Counted from the stretch's first letter, positions 35,442 through 44,980 are shown. The stretch is DNA of 64,000 nt from Desulfomonile tiedjei (GCA_016212925.1 JACRDF010000011.1:1-64000), one strand, 5' to 3'. The notes: generated by a model from the sequence alone, not told the origin. Program-made: numbers and translations.

Positions 35442-36080
35442 CTACCTCTTGGGTCTCTTATTGACTTTCCTGTTCGTCTGCCCAAGCTTAGCCTGCTCGG
35501 TCAGTTCTTCAACGGTTTTCCCGCTGAGGACCGACTCGGGCCGAGAAGCCACCGGATCGTTGTCCGGGTCGGCATGTTCATCCTTCATCTTTATAAGCAG
35601 CCACTGATCCTGCTTGCCTGTTCCGAAGCGTTTAAGAGCAAATCCTCCTTTTAGTTTATTCCCATCCAACCAGACGCTTACGTGCCCGCGGTCGATCGCG
35701 TCTTCCATGGCAACGACTAAGCCATCCTTTTCACTCATATTCTTGTAAGTCCCAGCGTCCCAGACTATTGTTGCGCCCGCGCCGTAATCTCCTTCAGGGA
35801 TTGCACCTTCGAAATCGATGTATTCCAGGGCGTGGTCTTCCGTGACCACTGCAAGTCTCTTGACTCGTGGGTCTGTCGAAGGGCCTTTCGGGACTGCCCA
35901 GGACTTCAACACGCCATCTACTTCCAGGCGGAGATCGTAATGCAGATTTCTGGCTTGATGCTTGTGGATAACAAAACGAGGATGTTTTCGGGCGGGTCTT
36001 GGTTTGCCGCCCTTGGGTTCCGGGGTATGGGAAAAGTCTCGTTTGCTTCGGTACGGCCTGAGGGGATCTTCTTTGGTCAC
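35442..36080 (-). CDS. Stand-alone LigD-type 3'-phosphoesterase domain protein
   Basis: This is a 212-residue protein matching the PE domain of bacterial non-homologous end-joining ligase LigD, which trims 3'-phosphates and ribonucleotides. The conserved core FVIHKHQARNLHYDLRLEVDGVLKSWAVPKGPS is intact, as is the later FEGAIPEGDYGAGATIVWDAGTY. No Ku, polymerase or ligase gene is nearby. The preferred start is GTG at 36080 with GCGGGG upstream. The longer frame uses GTG 36134 without a ribosome binding site. It is convergent with the 34165 gene. Confidence 0.9.
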   Translation of the reverse strand: MTKEDPLRPYRSKRDFSHTPEPKGGKPRPARKHPRFVIHKHQARNLHYDLRLEVDGVLKSWAVPKGPSTDPRVKRLAVVTEDHALEYIDFEGAIPEGDYGAGATIVWDAGTYKNMSEKDGLVVAMEDAIDRGHVSVWLDGNKLKGGFALKRFGTGKQDQWLLIKMKDEHADPDNDPVASRPESVLSGKTVEELTEQAKLGQTNRKVNKRPKR

Positions 36081-36146
36081 ATTACCCCGCAAGATAATGT
36101 CAATTAAGCAGATGCTGTAGAATGACGAGGTCACTGATATGATTTG

Positions 36147-36578
36147 CTATTTGACCACGACCGAAAATCTGGCAGTCCGCGCGGGCGGCTTCCCCTTCTC
36201 CCACGTACGGATGTATTGCATGGAAATTTCAGTCCTTCCGCGGCCGACTGCCTGAAATGTCCAGATTTCCTTGCCTCCTGCTCCCGGAAGTTTCGCCTCG
36301 GGCGACTGGTACGCGGAGCCTATCAATTTGACCACTTTCTGATCCAAAGCCCCTGCCAATCGCCACTGATACCCTGTCGTTCGGTTAGATTCCAACATGA
36401 TTTTGAACCGCTTGCCAGGCGCAACTTCATAAGATTTCGTCAGAGTGGGCTGCTTGGAATTCTCCGGTTGAGGAGCAGCAGCCCCTGGAACCTGTCGGCC
36501 CTCTTCGGCCAGGCCGGGAACCATACCAAGGGGCGCGAAGAGAAAAACTAAGATCCAGACAATCACTGTGGTTTTCAC
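36147..36578 (-). CDS. Chagasin-like (I42) cysteine protease inhibitor, exported
   Basis: This is a 143-residue protein with a signal peptide (KTTVIVWILVFLFAPLGMV) and an Inhibitor_I42-type beta fold. The three inhibitory loops are visible: NRTTGYQW (NPTTGY-type), GAGGKEIWTF and the R-W loop IRTWEKG. Chagasin-like proteins inhibit papain-family cysteine proteases. The GTG at 36578 with AGAGGAG upstream is preferred over longer starts. It lies between the LigD-type gene and a DMT transporter, both on the same strand. Confidence 0.75.
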   Translation of the reverse strand: MKTTVIVWILVFLFAPLGMVPGLAEEGRQVPGAAAPQPENSKQPTLTKSYEVAPGKRFKIMLESNRTTGYQWRLAGALDQKVVKLIGSAYQSPEAKLPGAGGKEIWTFQAVGRGRTEISMQYIRTWEKGKPPARTARFSVVVK

Positions 36579-36707
36579 GGATTCTCCTCTCATGATACCG
36601 CGCGCTGCGGGCATCTGGTCGCCCCCTGGCCCCGTGGCCGATTGTCCCACTGAAAGTAATATGTTCGTCCCTTCGCGGAGCCTTCGGGCAGCCTGTTCCC
36701 GGTGGTG

Positions 36708-37151
36708 TTAGAACCTCTTTATGATTACTACCCCTGATACGACCAATGCTACTCCCAAGACCCTCCAAATGGACGCGGGGTGTTCGGAGTACCCGACGAT
36801 GCCATAGTGGTCGAGGAGCAATGAGGCAACCATCTGGCCGGCAATCATGCATGCCATCAATGTCGCGGCTCCGAGCTTGGGGACGAGAACAATGGTAACG
36901 GCCACGATAAAGGCCCCAAGCAGCCCGCCTGACCACAACCACCACGGGAGCTGCACCAGTGTCTGCATGGCAGGCCAGGGCAGGCGAACGACAAGGGCAT
37001 AAATCAAAAGACCTGTCGTTCCCACAGCGAATGAAATGAGAGCAGCCAGAACCGGATCTTCAATTAATATACGGAGTTGGGAGTTTATCCCGGCCTGAGT
37101 GGGCGCGCAAGCGCCTGCAATAGCCGCAAGAAGAAGGTAAAACAGCTCCAT
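36708..37151 (-). CDS. DUF606/YdcZ-type DMT-family membrane transporter
   Basis: This is a 147-residue inner-membrane protein with about five helices (MELFYLLLAAIAGACAPTQAG; LISFAVGTTGLLIYALVV; LLGAFIVAVTIVLVPKLGAATL; RVLGVALVVSGVVIIKRF). It matches the short DMT/EamA-like family, which often acts as a homo- or heterodimer. The substrate is unknown. It lies upstream of the chagasin-like gene on the same strand with a 130-base gap. Confidence 0.8.
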   Translation of the reverse strand: MELFYLLLAAIAGACAPTQAGINSQLRILIEDPVLAALISFAVGTTGLLIYALVVRLPWPAMQTLVQLPWWLWSGGLLGAFIVAVTIVLVPKLGAATLMACMIAGQMVASLLLDHYGIVGYSEHPASIWRVLGVALVVSGVVIIKRF

Positions 37152-37284
37152 TTTATAGTAACCTCAGCCGGATTTGGAACTCTACTCGGGGCGACCCTTT
37201 CCAACAACGTATATTACAGGACGCGCCATACCTCTAGCCTATTTTTGGGCAAGAGGCTTTTGTGTCAGTGGATCGCGGGAATTA

Positions 37285-37578
37285 TCAAAAGGTCCTGAGC
37301 ATGTATTCCAAAGAACTCTCCGGATTGAGGGGGCTTCTTTGGTATTCCTGGAAATCCCAAATTCGAATTTGATTGTTCCATTGGCGGTAGACGCGAGGAT
37401 TAGGGGCCAACCTGTACAGGAAAGGATTACCAGGGCCTTGATTCGGCTGATAAGCCGGGGGGGGTGGAGTGCCCGGGTAGTAATAATACGGGTAGTAGTA
37501 CTGTGCCCAGGAAAGACTCGGGACCATAGCCAATGCCAATGTGACGCCGACGGCTATGGCAATAAGAATATTTCTCAT
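37285..37578 (-). CDS. Small secreted Tyr/Pro-rich protein of unknown function
   Basis: This is a 97-residue protein with a clear signal peptide (MRNILIAIAVGVTLALAMVPSLSWA). A tyrosine-rich segment follows (YYYPYYYYPGTPPPPAYQPNQGPG), and then an Arg/Asn/Trp tail. It resembles low-complexity surface or envelope proteins. A second small secreted Tyr-rich frame (5907-6182) occurs in the same window but without similarity in the tail. The function is unknown. Confidence 0.7.
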   Translation of the reverse strand: MRNILIAIAVGVTLALAMVPSLSWAQYYYPYYYYPGTPPPPAYQPNQGPGNPFLYRLAPNPRVYRQWNNQIRIWDFQEYQRSPLNPESSLEYMLRTF

Positions 37579-37804
37579 AACTTCATACCTCCAATTTACC
37601 GATCCGAGCCCCTTTCGGCCTCAAGGGGCCCGGCTACGACTCGACATGGCCGTGTCCGCGCCAGGTCTAATCAAAATGTGATTCTCCGGCCGCGGTTTAG
37701 CAAGGTCTTGTTGCGAGAAATCGCTGCAGAAGCCTTAAATCAAGATCGAATGGAAGGGACAGGCCCGTAACTTACGGTGATACAAAGGTGCGTTCGGAGA
37801 GTTG

Positions 37805-37890
37805 TGGTGCGAGAGGGGGGACTCGAACCCCCATGGGTTGCCCCGCCGGATCCTAAGTCCGGTGCGTCTGCCAAATTCCGCCACTCTCGC
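37805..37890 (-). tRNA. tRNA-Leu (anticodon UAG)
   Basis: An 86-base tRNA on the minus strand. The acceptor stem GCGAGAG pairs with CTCTCGC, the anticodon stem CCGGA/TCCGG has loop CTTAGGA giving UAG (reads CUN), and a long variable arm typical of Leu is present. The T-arm is GGGGGTTCGAGTCCCCC. CCA is encoded at the 3' end. It lies in a gap between the Tyr-rich protein and comEC. Confidence 0.95.
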
Positions 37891-37986
37891 GCATGGTCCT
37901 CCCAATGCTCGTCGACCAAGAGGAGGTCTTATTATACTCCGTTCATAAATTGTCAAGCTATCTGAAATCGCGGAGGCAGTGTCCGT

Positions 37987-40578
37987 TCAGTTGAGCGGCC
38001 AGGTCGCAGCGGTTGCGTGCTGCCGTTTCATGATTGAGAATGCGAAGGGCTCACTGTGTTCCTCTTTTCTTTTTCCCTTGCCGGCACGGCCGACCTCGTA
38101 CCGCAGGTCCCTGCCGTCAGTCCTGACAGTGACAGCGCCGTCTCGGCCGGTAATGAATATCTGAACCCCCGCGGATGCAAGGCGTTCCACGACTTGTTGG
38201 TTAGGGAACGCACCGAGATCCGCGCCGTCGCAAGAAATGACCGCTATCTTGGGACGAACCGCTTCTAGGAAATCTCTGTTGGTAGAGGTTTTGCCCCCGT
38301 GATGGGCAACCTTGAGTACCGTCGCGGCGAGAGGCACGCCGGCCGCAAGAAGCTCCCGTTCGCCTTCCCTCTCGATGTCACCCGTGAAAAGAAAAGAGAC
38401 ATCACCATATTCCACTCTGCAAACCACAGAAGCATCGTTTACCTCATAATGGGACATCCGGCCTTTCCCTCGCGGACATGATCGGTTCAGGAAACGCAGC
38501 GTGGCTCCACCCAGACGTACCGGCTCTTGATGCCTGTCGGCCGGCAAGATCATCGCGCCTTCCGCTCGGGCCGCGGCCACTATCGCATCGAGGTAACTGG
38601 ATTGAACATCAACCGGGTTCCACCAAACGCGAGAGGGGGGCATTCGACCTATCACAGCAAGCACTCCGCCCATATGGTCCATCTGAGGATGACTGATCAA
38701 AATCCCGTCCAAGGACCGATTCCCGTTCCATTTGAGAAACGGCGCCACTATGCTCCTGCCGCAGTCAAAGTGCTCGTTCGCCACCCCCCCGTCTATCAGC
38801 AATCCTCTGGTGCCCGGCGCTCGAACAAAGGCAGCATCCCCTTTGCCCACGTTTAAGAAGCGCACCTCGAGATCAGCGTCCGGACCGACCCATGGCGGAA
38901 TTGCGACGACAGCGACCAAAGCAAGGCCTGACGCAGAAATCACATGGTACTTCCTTCCGAGAGGTCCTCTTACGTACCACAGCATAAAAAAGGCTATTCC
39001 AGTGGCAACAACAAATTCCGTGGTTCCCATATGCGGTATCAAAACCGTGCTGCCGGGCAGGGCCGAAAAAAAAGACGCAATCTTGATTATCATTAAGGTC
39101 AAAAAGGCTGCCGGCGCCAAAACCCACGACCCCACCTCCGGAAGGCCTACTCCGACGGCAGTGGCAAGCAAGCCAATAGACAAAGCACCCGTTATCATGA
39201 AATCGCTGGCAAGATTGGCGAACACGGTATAGACCGGAAACGAATGGAACGTCTGGACCAGGAAAGGCAAGACCGCTATCGTCGCGGCGGCGGAAGTCAA
39301 CGCAACCGCTGTTAATGGTCGCAGACCGTGCAACAATCTGCCGAGACCCTCGTGCCTTCCACCCTCCGCGTCCACTGAGTCAAGGGTGCTTTCCGAGTCC
39401 TTGCCGTACAACCGACTCATGACCGGAGAAACCATCAGAAGAATTCCCGCGACCGACGCGAATGAGAGCTGAAAGCTTGGAGTGAAAAGCGACAGAGGAT
39501 AAATAAGCAGGATGATAATCCCCGCGAGAGCCAGGGAGTTGAAGGAGTGCCACTTCTTGTCCAGCAATATGGCCGTAGCAACTACCAGCCCCATGATCAT
39601 GGACCGCACCGCGGGAACACGCGCTCCAACCAGAAGGCAGTAAGTTACCACCGCGGGGATGCAAGCTAGGGCCGCGAGCTTTCGCAAAGGAAGCCAAAGG
39701 AGGACAGACGGCACGGCCCTCACGCCAACCTTTACCAGCATAAGAGTGAGAAATGCCACTATAGCAACGTGCAAGCCCGAGGCAGAGAGAGCATGTACCA
39801 GCCCGGAATCCACGAAGTCTCGGTTCAAGTCCGGATCTATGTCTCCCATGTCTCCGACGATAATGCCTTTCAGGATACCCTTCACAGGCTTTGCCGAACT
39901 TTCGCCAAGGAACCTTCCTGAATGGGTTTCCAAGAAGCCAGCCATGGCTTCCCGCGCCCGGAACAGGATCGCCCCGGGCAGGAACGAAGATCCCCTTTTA
40001 AGTACTGCTACGGAATCTTCTCCTCGGACCGAGGCGAGCCAAAGTATGCCCTCATTCTTGCAGTCAGTCTCCCAGTCGTACTCACCTGGATTACCCCTGT
40101 TTAGGGGTGTGCGTATTCGGCTCTGGAAGGCTATTCTGTCACCGGCGCACAAGGGGACCTTGTTATGTCTGATCAAGAGCCTGCCGGCGCCCGGCAGCGA
40201 CGTTCCCTGAGTAACATTCCTGCCCGAGTACACCAGGAGCGTCCGAAAATCGGGTCCTCTAGCCCAGGTCTTGGCAACGGTGGCGTGGATCACGCACTTT
40301 TGCACCGAAGGTTCAATGCCTTCGCGCGGATTGAGTCGCTCGGTCGTCAAACATAGGCCCAAGACGAAAAAAAGAGCCCCCACTGCGCACCATAGCAGCG
40401 GTTTTTTCTCGGCTCTCTGCGCGACAAGGACTAGGGGCAGGATTGGAAGCAGCGCGGCGAGGAACCAAACCGACAGGGGCAGATCGGCGCGAGAAGCCAC
40501 AATTATGCCGGAGCATAGAAATAAGGCCGCCAATACTCCAGGATATCGTTCCAGGTTGTCTTGAAAGCGCTTGGGCAT
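37987..40578 (-). CDS. comEC: ComEC/Rec2-type DNA internalisation protein
   Basis: This is an 863-residue protein with an N-terminal OB-like domain and the ComEC competence domain (GLVHALSASGLHVAIVAFLTLMLVKVG), many membrane helices, and a C-terminal metallo-beta-lactamase-like domain (HPQMDHMGG for HxxxDH, AHHGGKTSTN). It forms the inner-membrane channel for single-stranded DNA uptake, with a nuclease-like domain at the C-terminus. Start: the ATG at 40578 fits better than 40689, which adds residues without support. Other competence genes are not adjacent, except a DprA-like domain 2 kb away. It is divergent from the rodZ-like gene. Confidence 0.92.
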   Translation of the reverse strand: MPKRFQDNLERYPGVLAALFLCSGIIVASRADLPLSVWFLAALLPILPLVLVAQRAEKKPLLWCAVGALFFVLGLCLTTERLNPREGIEPSVQKCVIHATVAKTWARGPDFRTLLVYSGRNVTQGTSLPGAGRLLIRHNKVPLCAGDRIAFQSRIRTPLNRGNPGEYDWETDCKNEGILWLASVRGEDSVAVLKRGSSFLPGAILFRAREAMAGFLETHSGRFLGESSAKPVKGILKGIIVGDMGDIDPDLNRDFVDSGLVHALSASGLHVAIVAFLTLMLVKVGVRAVPSVLLWLPLRKLAALACIPAVVTYCLLVGARVPAVRSMIMGLVVATAILLDKKWHSFNSLALAGIIILLIYPLSLFTPSFQLSFASVAGILLMVSPVMSRLYGKDSESTLDSVDAEGGRHEGLGRLLHGLRPLTAVALTSAAATIAVLPFLVQTFHSFPVYTVFANLASDFMITGALSIGLLATAVGVGLPEVGSWVLAPAAFLTLMIIKIASFFSALPGSTVLIPHMGTTEFVVATGIAFFMLWYVRGPLGRKYHVISASGLALVAVVAIPPWVGPDADLEVRFLNVGKGDAAFVRAPGTRGLLIDGGVANEHFDCGRSIVAPFLKWNGNRSLDGILISHPQMDHMGGVLAVIGRMPPSRVWWNPVDVQSSYLDAIVAAARAEGAMILPADRHQEPVRLGGATLRFLNRSCPRGKGRMSHYEVNDASVVCRVEYGDVSFLFTGDIEREGERELLAAGVPLAATVLKVAHHGGKTSTNRDFLEAVRPKIAVISCDGADLGAFPNQQVVERLASAGVQIFITGRDGAVTVRTDGRDLRYEVGRAGKGKRKEEHSEPFAFSIMKRQHATAATWPLN

Positions 40579-40812
40579 CAATGAGATCCGAACTTGAATA
40601 AACTCTTGATCATCGGGTCTCGGAATGGTAATCGAAGTCCAGAGTTTCCCCCGTGATTGCTCTCGGCCACTGGGAGGCCAAGGTTCCACAGGATTCGGTT
40701 ATGGAAGGTTCACATGGGCCGGTGCTGTCGGGGGAACACTGACGAATTTCACACAGATCCGCGCGCTTAACAAGCGGAAAGTCCCATTGGCACAAAAGGT
40801 TTTCCGGAGAAG

Positions 40813-41580
40813 ATGGAATCCTTTGGAGCGTACCTCAAGAGCCTTCGCGAAGAGAAAGGGAAATCTCTCGAGGACATTGCTGTCGGCACAAAAATTCCGG
40901 CATCAAATCTCGACTTTCTCGAAAAGGATCGTTACGATCTGCTCCCTCCGCGTGTATTCGTGAAAGGCTTCATAAGGTCTTATGTCCAAGAATTGGGGCT
41001 GAATCCGGAGGAAACTGTCAAGCGTTTCGAGGCTTTTACCAAAGATGGAGAGATGCCCGACTACTCAGAAGAGGAGCACCCTGTTTTCCATCAAAAGACT
41101 TCGTCACGATCGTTCGTTTCCACCAGATGGTTTACGGTTGTGCTGACCGCGCTCGGAGTGGTCTCGCTGAGCATCTTAGTTCTTACCGGGGTGACTCGAC
41201 TGATCCTTTCAGATGACGGCCACGAGGCAGCCCGGCCTAAAGTTACGACCGCGCAGCCGCGAGGATTCACCGAGTCTACAGCTCGCATAGAGACCGATCA
41301 AATCAATGATGATACCGCTTTCGGCGATCCGGCCCCCGCGCAGGCCGGGAAGAAGGTTCTGGAAATCAAGGCTTTTGCAAATACCTGGATCCGAGTTGAA
41401 CCGGACAACGGCCCGGCCGAAGAACTGATGATGGCCCCCGGGGATATCCAGATTTTCACGGCAAAACAGAGCTTTTCAGTCCAGACGAGCAACGCCGGCG
41501 GCATCAGAGTACGGTTTGAAGGCAGGGAATTGCCGGCCCTCGGGAAAACCCATCAGGCCCTGTCCATGACCTTGCCATGA
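40813..41580 (+). CDS. RodZ-like membrane HTH protein (DUF4115)
   Basis: This is a 255-residue protein. The N-terminal helix-turn-helix (LKSLREEKGKSLEDIAVGTKIPASNLDFLEKDRYDLLPPRVFVKGFIRSYV) is followed by a linker and one membrane helix (VLTALGVVSLSILVLTGV) near residue 115. A C-terminal DUF4115 beta domain (LEIKAFANTWIRVEPD…FEGRELPALG) follows. RodZ links MreB filaments to the cell-wall machinery. Divergent from comEC. Confidence 0.85.
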   Translation: MESFGAYLKSLREEKGKSLEDIAVGTKIPASNLDFLEKDRYDLLPPRVFVKGFIRSYVQELGLNPEETVKRFEAFTKDGEMPDYSEEEHPVFHQKTSSRSFVSTRWFTVVLTALGVVSLSILVLTGVTRLILSDDGHEAARPKVTTAQPRGFTESTARIETDQINDDTAFGDPAPAQAGKKVLEIKAFANTWIRVEPDNGPAEELMMAPGDIQIFTAKQSFSVQTSNAGGIRVRFEGRELPALGKTHQALSMTLP

Positions 41581-41833
41581 AAACCTATTGTAGTGCAGGG
41601 CAAGTCTTCTCTTACGCGGGGTCAATCCCCCTGCTCCCCTTTAATAAAGGCAGAGTGAGAGTAGCTTTCTCTGCGTCTCCAAAGACGTTTGGGGGGATTT
41701 TGAACGGAGTGCGCACGGCGCCGCAAGTAGAACCGGCCCGTGACTAGATGGTAAAGTGAAGGGGCACCCCGAGCTACCGGAGACGCCCTAAATATGCTAT
41801 CAATCGGATTTCAAGTCCGATATTGGAGTCAGG

Positions 41834-42175
41834 ATGAAACAGCCCACGCAAAAGCTGCTTCTGGTAATACCGATTCGCGCGCAGGAAGACCTGATGCCCG
41901 TGGTAGAATCAGAAGGTTGGCACACGACGAAAGATCTTTTCAAGAAAACCGGCACATCTTACAATACCCATTGGAACGGTAATTACGTTCTGGATCAGGA
42001 CGAAATTCCATGGAAGGCCACACAGGCGGAGACAGAGGCTCTGGAAAAATCCAAAGGCCGCGTGGTAGTGCTTTCCGAAGCGAAGTACAACATTACGGAC
42101 AAGATAAGCCTTTATACCGATAGGGACGGCTCCGTCTACGCTGTGGAGGATGACCTCACGGAATTGCTCGGCTAA
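41834..42175 (+). CDS. Hypothetical protein, unknown
   Basis: This is a 113-residue soluble protein (MKQPTQKLLLVIPIRAQEDL…). Its composition is even, and no signal or membrane segment is seen. A short Asp/Glu-rich end (VYAVEDDLTELLG) follows a YTDRDGSV segment. The ribosome binding site (GGAGTCAGG) is good. I do not recognise a family. The neighbours (rodZ-like, DprA-like) give no clear link. Confidence 0.55.
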   Translation: MKQPTQKLLLVIPIRAQEDLMPVVESEGWHTTKDLFKKTGTSYNTHWNGNYVLDQDEIPWKATQAETEALEKSKGRVVVLSEAKYNITDKISLYTDRDGSVYAVEDDLTELLG

Positions 42176-42600
42176 CGTGATCGTTCTCAGGACTTGAGGG
42201 GGCTCTATGCCCGGTGAGTCCGGCATGGGAGGCTTTCTCGTCCTCCGGACCTACCCCATTGTGATTCCGAGCCCTTATGGCTGCCCAGGAGAACGGTTAC
42301 CTGGCTGACTATGCCCCCGTGAGACGTGGAACAGTCGAGATGAGGCACACAAAACCGAGATTTCGTCTGAAGGAAAGGCTCACAGCCAACAAGCGAAGGA
42401 GAAAAGGCGTGGAGTTTATGGCCGGGCTGCACTCAAACAGCTTTTTCTTCTTTAAGAAAAGGAATCCTATGGATTCCAAACGCTGATCTAAGCCGTCTGC
42501 ATCTGGACCCGCGGACGATCCTGTCGGGTAAGCCAGATGAACGTGAGCCGAGGCAGTGGGCCATCCTAACCCAGGGAAAGACCAGACTGGAAGGCGATTC
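42176..42600. other. Non-coding stretch between two hypothetical genes
   Basis: There are about 425 bases with only short frames. A small basic frame at 42277-42486 lacks a ribosome binding site and looks spurious. I see no repeat of the window's families and no clear hairpin terminator here. Confidence 0.45.
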
Positions 42601-44211
42601 TTGAGCCCGGAGCATCTCCCGGCAGCTCTGTTCACCGCGGCCATTCTTTCACGTCGTAAAGAGTTGGACGCGCGTGTCAGATCACTAATCATATCTCGTG
42701 TGCCTAATTTCGACATTCACTGTAACAGCGAAGCCTTGGAGGGTCTAGCCTGCGCGTTCCAAGGAGCGGGGGTCCCCCAATCCCCGCGTGCTTTCACGAC
42801 GAGCACTTTGCGGGATGCGAGGGCGACGGCCATCAAATGGCTAAACAGCGGAGTGTTTGTGGTGGCTCGCGACGGGCTTAATCCCCCGGGGTCCGCACTA
42901 CACCAAGTGCCTCCGGTGTTCTTCGCGAAGGGAGACCGGACGTTGCTCGACCTCACCGCGTGCGCTGTCCTCAACTCTCGGAAGTCTCGCAAGGTTTCCC
43001 CGCAGGATCACTGGGTCAATGCGACCAAGGAGCTGGTCAGATCAGCGATGGAGCCTGGCAAGGCTGTTGTGTCGAGTTACGGAAGCCTATCCTATTCCCT
43101 GGTTAGTTGCTTTGCAAAAGGTTTTCCCGTGATTTTGGCTTGCGACGATGTCCTGCCGGTCATGGACTCGCCAACGAAAGCCGAGCAATTCCTCTCAGCC
43201 TACGGCGACCTTTTCCATCCGGCGCTGACGCTCTTCATTTCATCATTTCCACCCGGCCGCGTTCCGCCTCACGTGAGCAGGCTTGGGGAGCGTGATCAGG
43301 TTGTCGCGGCCTTAAGCTCGGTCCTCTTGGTCGGGGAAGTCAGACCTGGAGGCAACATGGCGGCAATATTGGAGATTGCTCGCAGGCGTAAGATCAAAGT
43401 TGTGCGGCTCCAACCGGAAGGCGTCTCTTCTCACAACGAACATGAGACCCAAAACATCGTCAGGAGTCGGGGAGGCCCGAAAAATACACTTCAGCCGTCA
43501 GGTCGCGAGGGTGATGGGTCAAAAGAGCCCCGATGGCCTGTTTTGGAAGAATTAAACGACAAGAAGCATTACCTGATTCACTATACGCGTTCATGTCCGG
43601 GGCCGTGGCCCGGCCAGACCGTTGCCGAGTATTGCCGCTCCCTGATAGACGCCGCAGCGGGAGCCTGTCACACGGCTTTTGACACACTTCAGCGTATGCT
43701 TGAGGAAAAATTAATACGGGGGAGCCACAAATTGACGCGAGGCTCGTGCCCTGTCGTGTCGCTTACGGAATGTCCTCCAGGTGAGCTTTCTACGATCGTG
43801 CAATGGAGACGTGGTTTGATTCGTTGGAATTTCGAGCCGTACGGAATCGCTGTCCGAAAGGACGCGTTGATCAAGTTAGGTGCGGGGCGCGTCATTTATG
43901 GCACGGAAGCAACCCTGCGCGAACTGCCGAAAGACCGGCAGTATTTCTTCCAGATACAAAAATCAGGCGACAAGGATTGGCGGGAGGAAAAGGAATGGAG
44001 GCTTCCGGGCAACCTCTCGCTAACCTCTATCGGACATGAGGATTTGGTGGTGGTCGTGCCTGATCCGCAGGAAGCGATAATAATCCAAAATAGGTTCGGT
44101 TACCGCGCGGTCTCACGGGAAATCGGAGATGCCGGGGTTTCCCAGGCCGAGGAGGTTGACGGCCGCCACAAGGCTTTTGGCTCCGAACACAGGACTTCAC
44201 ATGGAGTTTGA
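42601..44211 (+). CDS. Two-part protein: DprA/SLOG-like N-terminal half with unknown C-terminal domain
   Basis: This is a protein of about 536 residues. TTG at 42601 with GGAAGG six bases upstream is the best start, and GTG 42556 is an alternative. Residues about 120-275 follow the DprA/SMF Rossmann pattern: GKAVVSSYGSLSYSLVSCFAKGFPVILACDD, then ISSFPPGRVPP, RDQVVAALSSVLLVGEVRPGGNMAAILEIARRRKIKVV. After a charged linker (SRGGPKNTLQPSGREGDG) comes a domain of about 220 residues with HYTR, RGSCPVVSLTECPPGEL, WRRGLIRWNFEPYGIAVRKDALIKLG and REEKEWRLPG. Its layout resembles DUF2971-type proteins. The role could be DNA-related or ligand-sensing. This is not established. It overlaps the prepilin peptidase gene by 11 bases. 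Confidence 0.7.
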   Translation: MSPEHLPAALFTAAILSRRKELDARVRSLIISRVPNFDIHCNSEALEGLACAFQGAGVPQSPRAFTTSTLRDARATAIKWLNSGVFVVARDGLNPPGSALHQVPPVFFAKGDRTLLDLTACAVLNSRKSRKVSPQDHWVNATKELVRSAMEPGKAVVSSYGSLSYSLVSCFAKGFPVILACDDVLPVMDSPTKAEQFLSAYGDLFHPALTLFISSFPPGRVPPHVSRLGERDQVVAALSSVLLVGEVRPGGNMAAILEIARRRKIKVVRLQPEGVSSHNEHETQNIVRSRGGPKNTLQPSGREGDGSKEPRWPVLEELNDKKHYLIHYTRSCPGPWPGQTVAEYCRSLIDAAAGACHTAFDTLQRMLEEKLIRGSHKLTRGSCPVVSLTECPPGELSTIVQWRRGLIRWNFEPYGIAVRKDALIKLGAGRVIYGTEATLRELPKDRQYFFQIQKSGDKDWREEKEWRLPGNLSLTSIGHEDLVVVVPDPQEAIIIQNRFGYRAVSREIGDAGVSQAEEVDGRHKAFGSEHRTSHGV

Positions 44212-44980
44212 CGTAGATCTTTTCAGGGCGGTGGCGATCTTTATGTTTGGAGCCGCGATAGGCAGTTTCTTGAATGTGGTTATTGTACGGCTCCCGGAAA
44301 GAAAGTCGATCGTTTACCCCCCTTCAAATTGCCCTGACTGCGGCCATCCCATTAGACCTTACGATAACATACCGGTGGTCAGCTTCCTTTTCCTTCGCGG
44401 GCGGTGCCGTGATTGCGGGGCCCGAATTTCTTGGAGATATCCTTTAGTAGAGTTATTGACAGCCTGTCTGGGCCTGGCCCTTTACATGAAGCTGGACCTG
44501 ACAGCAGAATTAGGGGTTTTCTTTGTATTTTGCACCGCGATGATGGCCGTCTTCTGGATTGACCTGGACCACATGATCATCCCGGACGTAATATCTCTAA
44601 GCGGAATTGTTCTTGGGATTGCTGCGGCCACCGCGGGTTACGTTCCCGGCGTGGACTGGAGGTTCTCGCTCCTCGGGGCAGGCCTGGGAGGAGTCGCTTT
44701 GTATGTGCCGGCACTGATTTATGAAAGGCTTCGGGGAATAGAAGGGCTGGGCGGAGGGGATGTGAAGCTGTTGATCATGATTGGTGCCTTCACCGGTCCG
44801 TATGGCGTGATCTTCGTGATGTTTTCCGCTTCACTGATGGGCTCGATCGGAGCCCTCATATCCATGTGGACCAGGCGAATTGATTCCACGACCCCCATCC
44901 CCTTCGGACCGTTCCTGACTGCGGCAGCCGTATTCTATGTGTTTTTCGGAAATGAGATAATTGACCGTTTCTTCGGATAA
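44201..44980 (+). CDS. Prepilin peptidase (A24, PilD-like)
   Basis: This is a 259-residue membrane aspartic protease. It cuts the leader of type IV prepilins and type II secretion pseudopilins and usually N-methylates the new end. The zinc motif CPDCGHPI…CRDCGARI is present in the N-terminal domain (GSFLNVVIVRLPE). The catalytic aspartates lie in FWIDLDHMIIPD and GLGGGDVKLLIMIGAF (GxGD). The start ATG at 44201 lies within the end of the preceding gene, so translation may be coupled. Confidence 0.93.
   Translation: MEFDVDLFRAVAIFMFGAAIGSFLNVVIVRLPERKSIVYPPSNCPDCGHPIRPYDNIPVVSFLFLRGRCRDCGARISWRYPLVELLTACLGLALYMKLDLTAELGVFFVFCTAMMAVFWIDLDHMIIPDVISLSGIVLGIAAATAGYVPGVDWRFSLLGAGLGGVALYVPALIYERLRGIEGLGGGDVKLLIMIGAFTGPYGVIFVMFSASLMGSIGALISMWTRRIDSTTPIPFGPFLTAAAVFYVFFGNEIIDRFFG

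Noticed and set aside
42277-42486. 69-residue basic frame
   Set aside because: No ribosome binding site, no family resemblance, and low-complexity Phe/Lys stretches.
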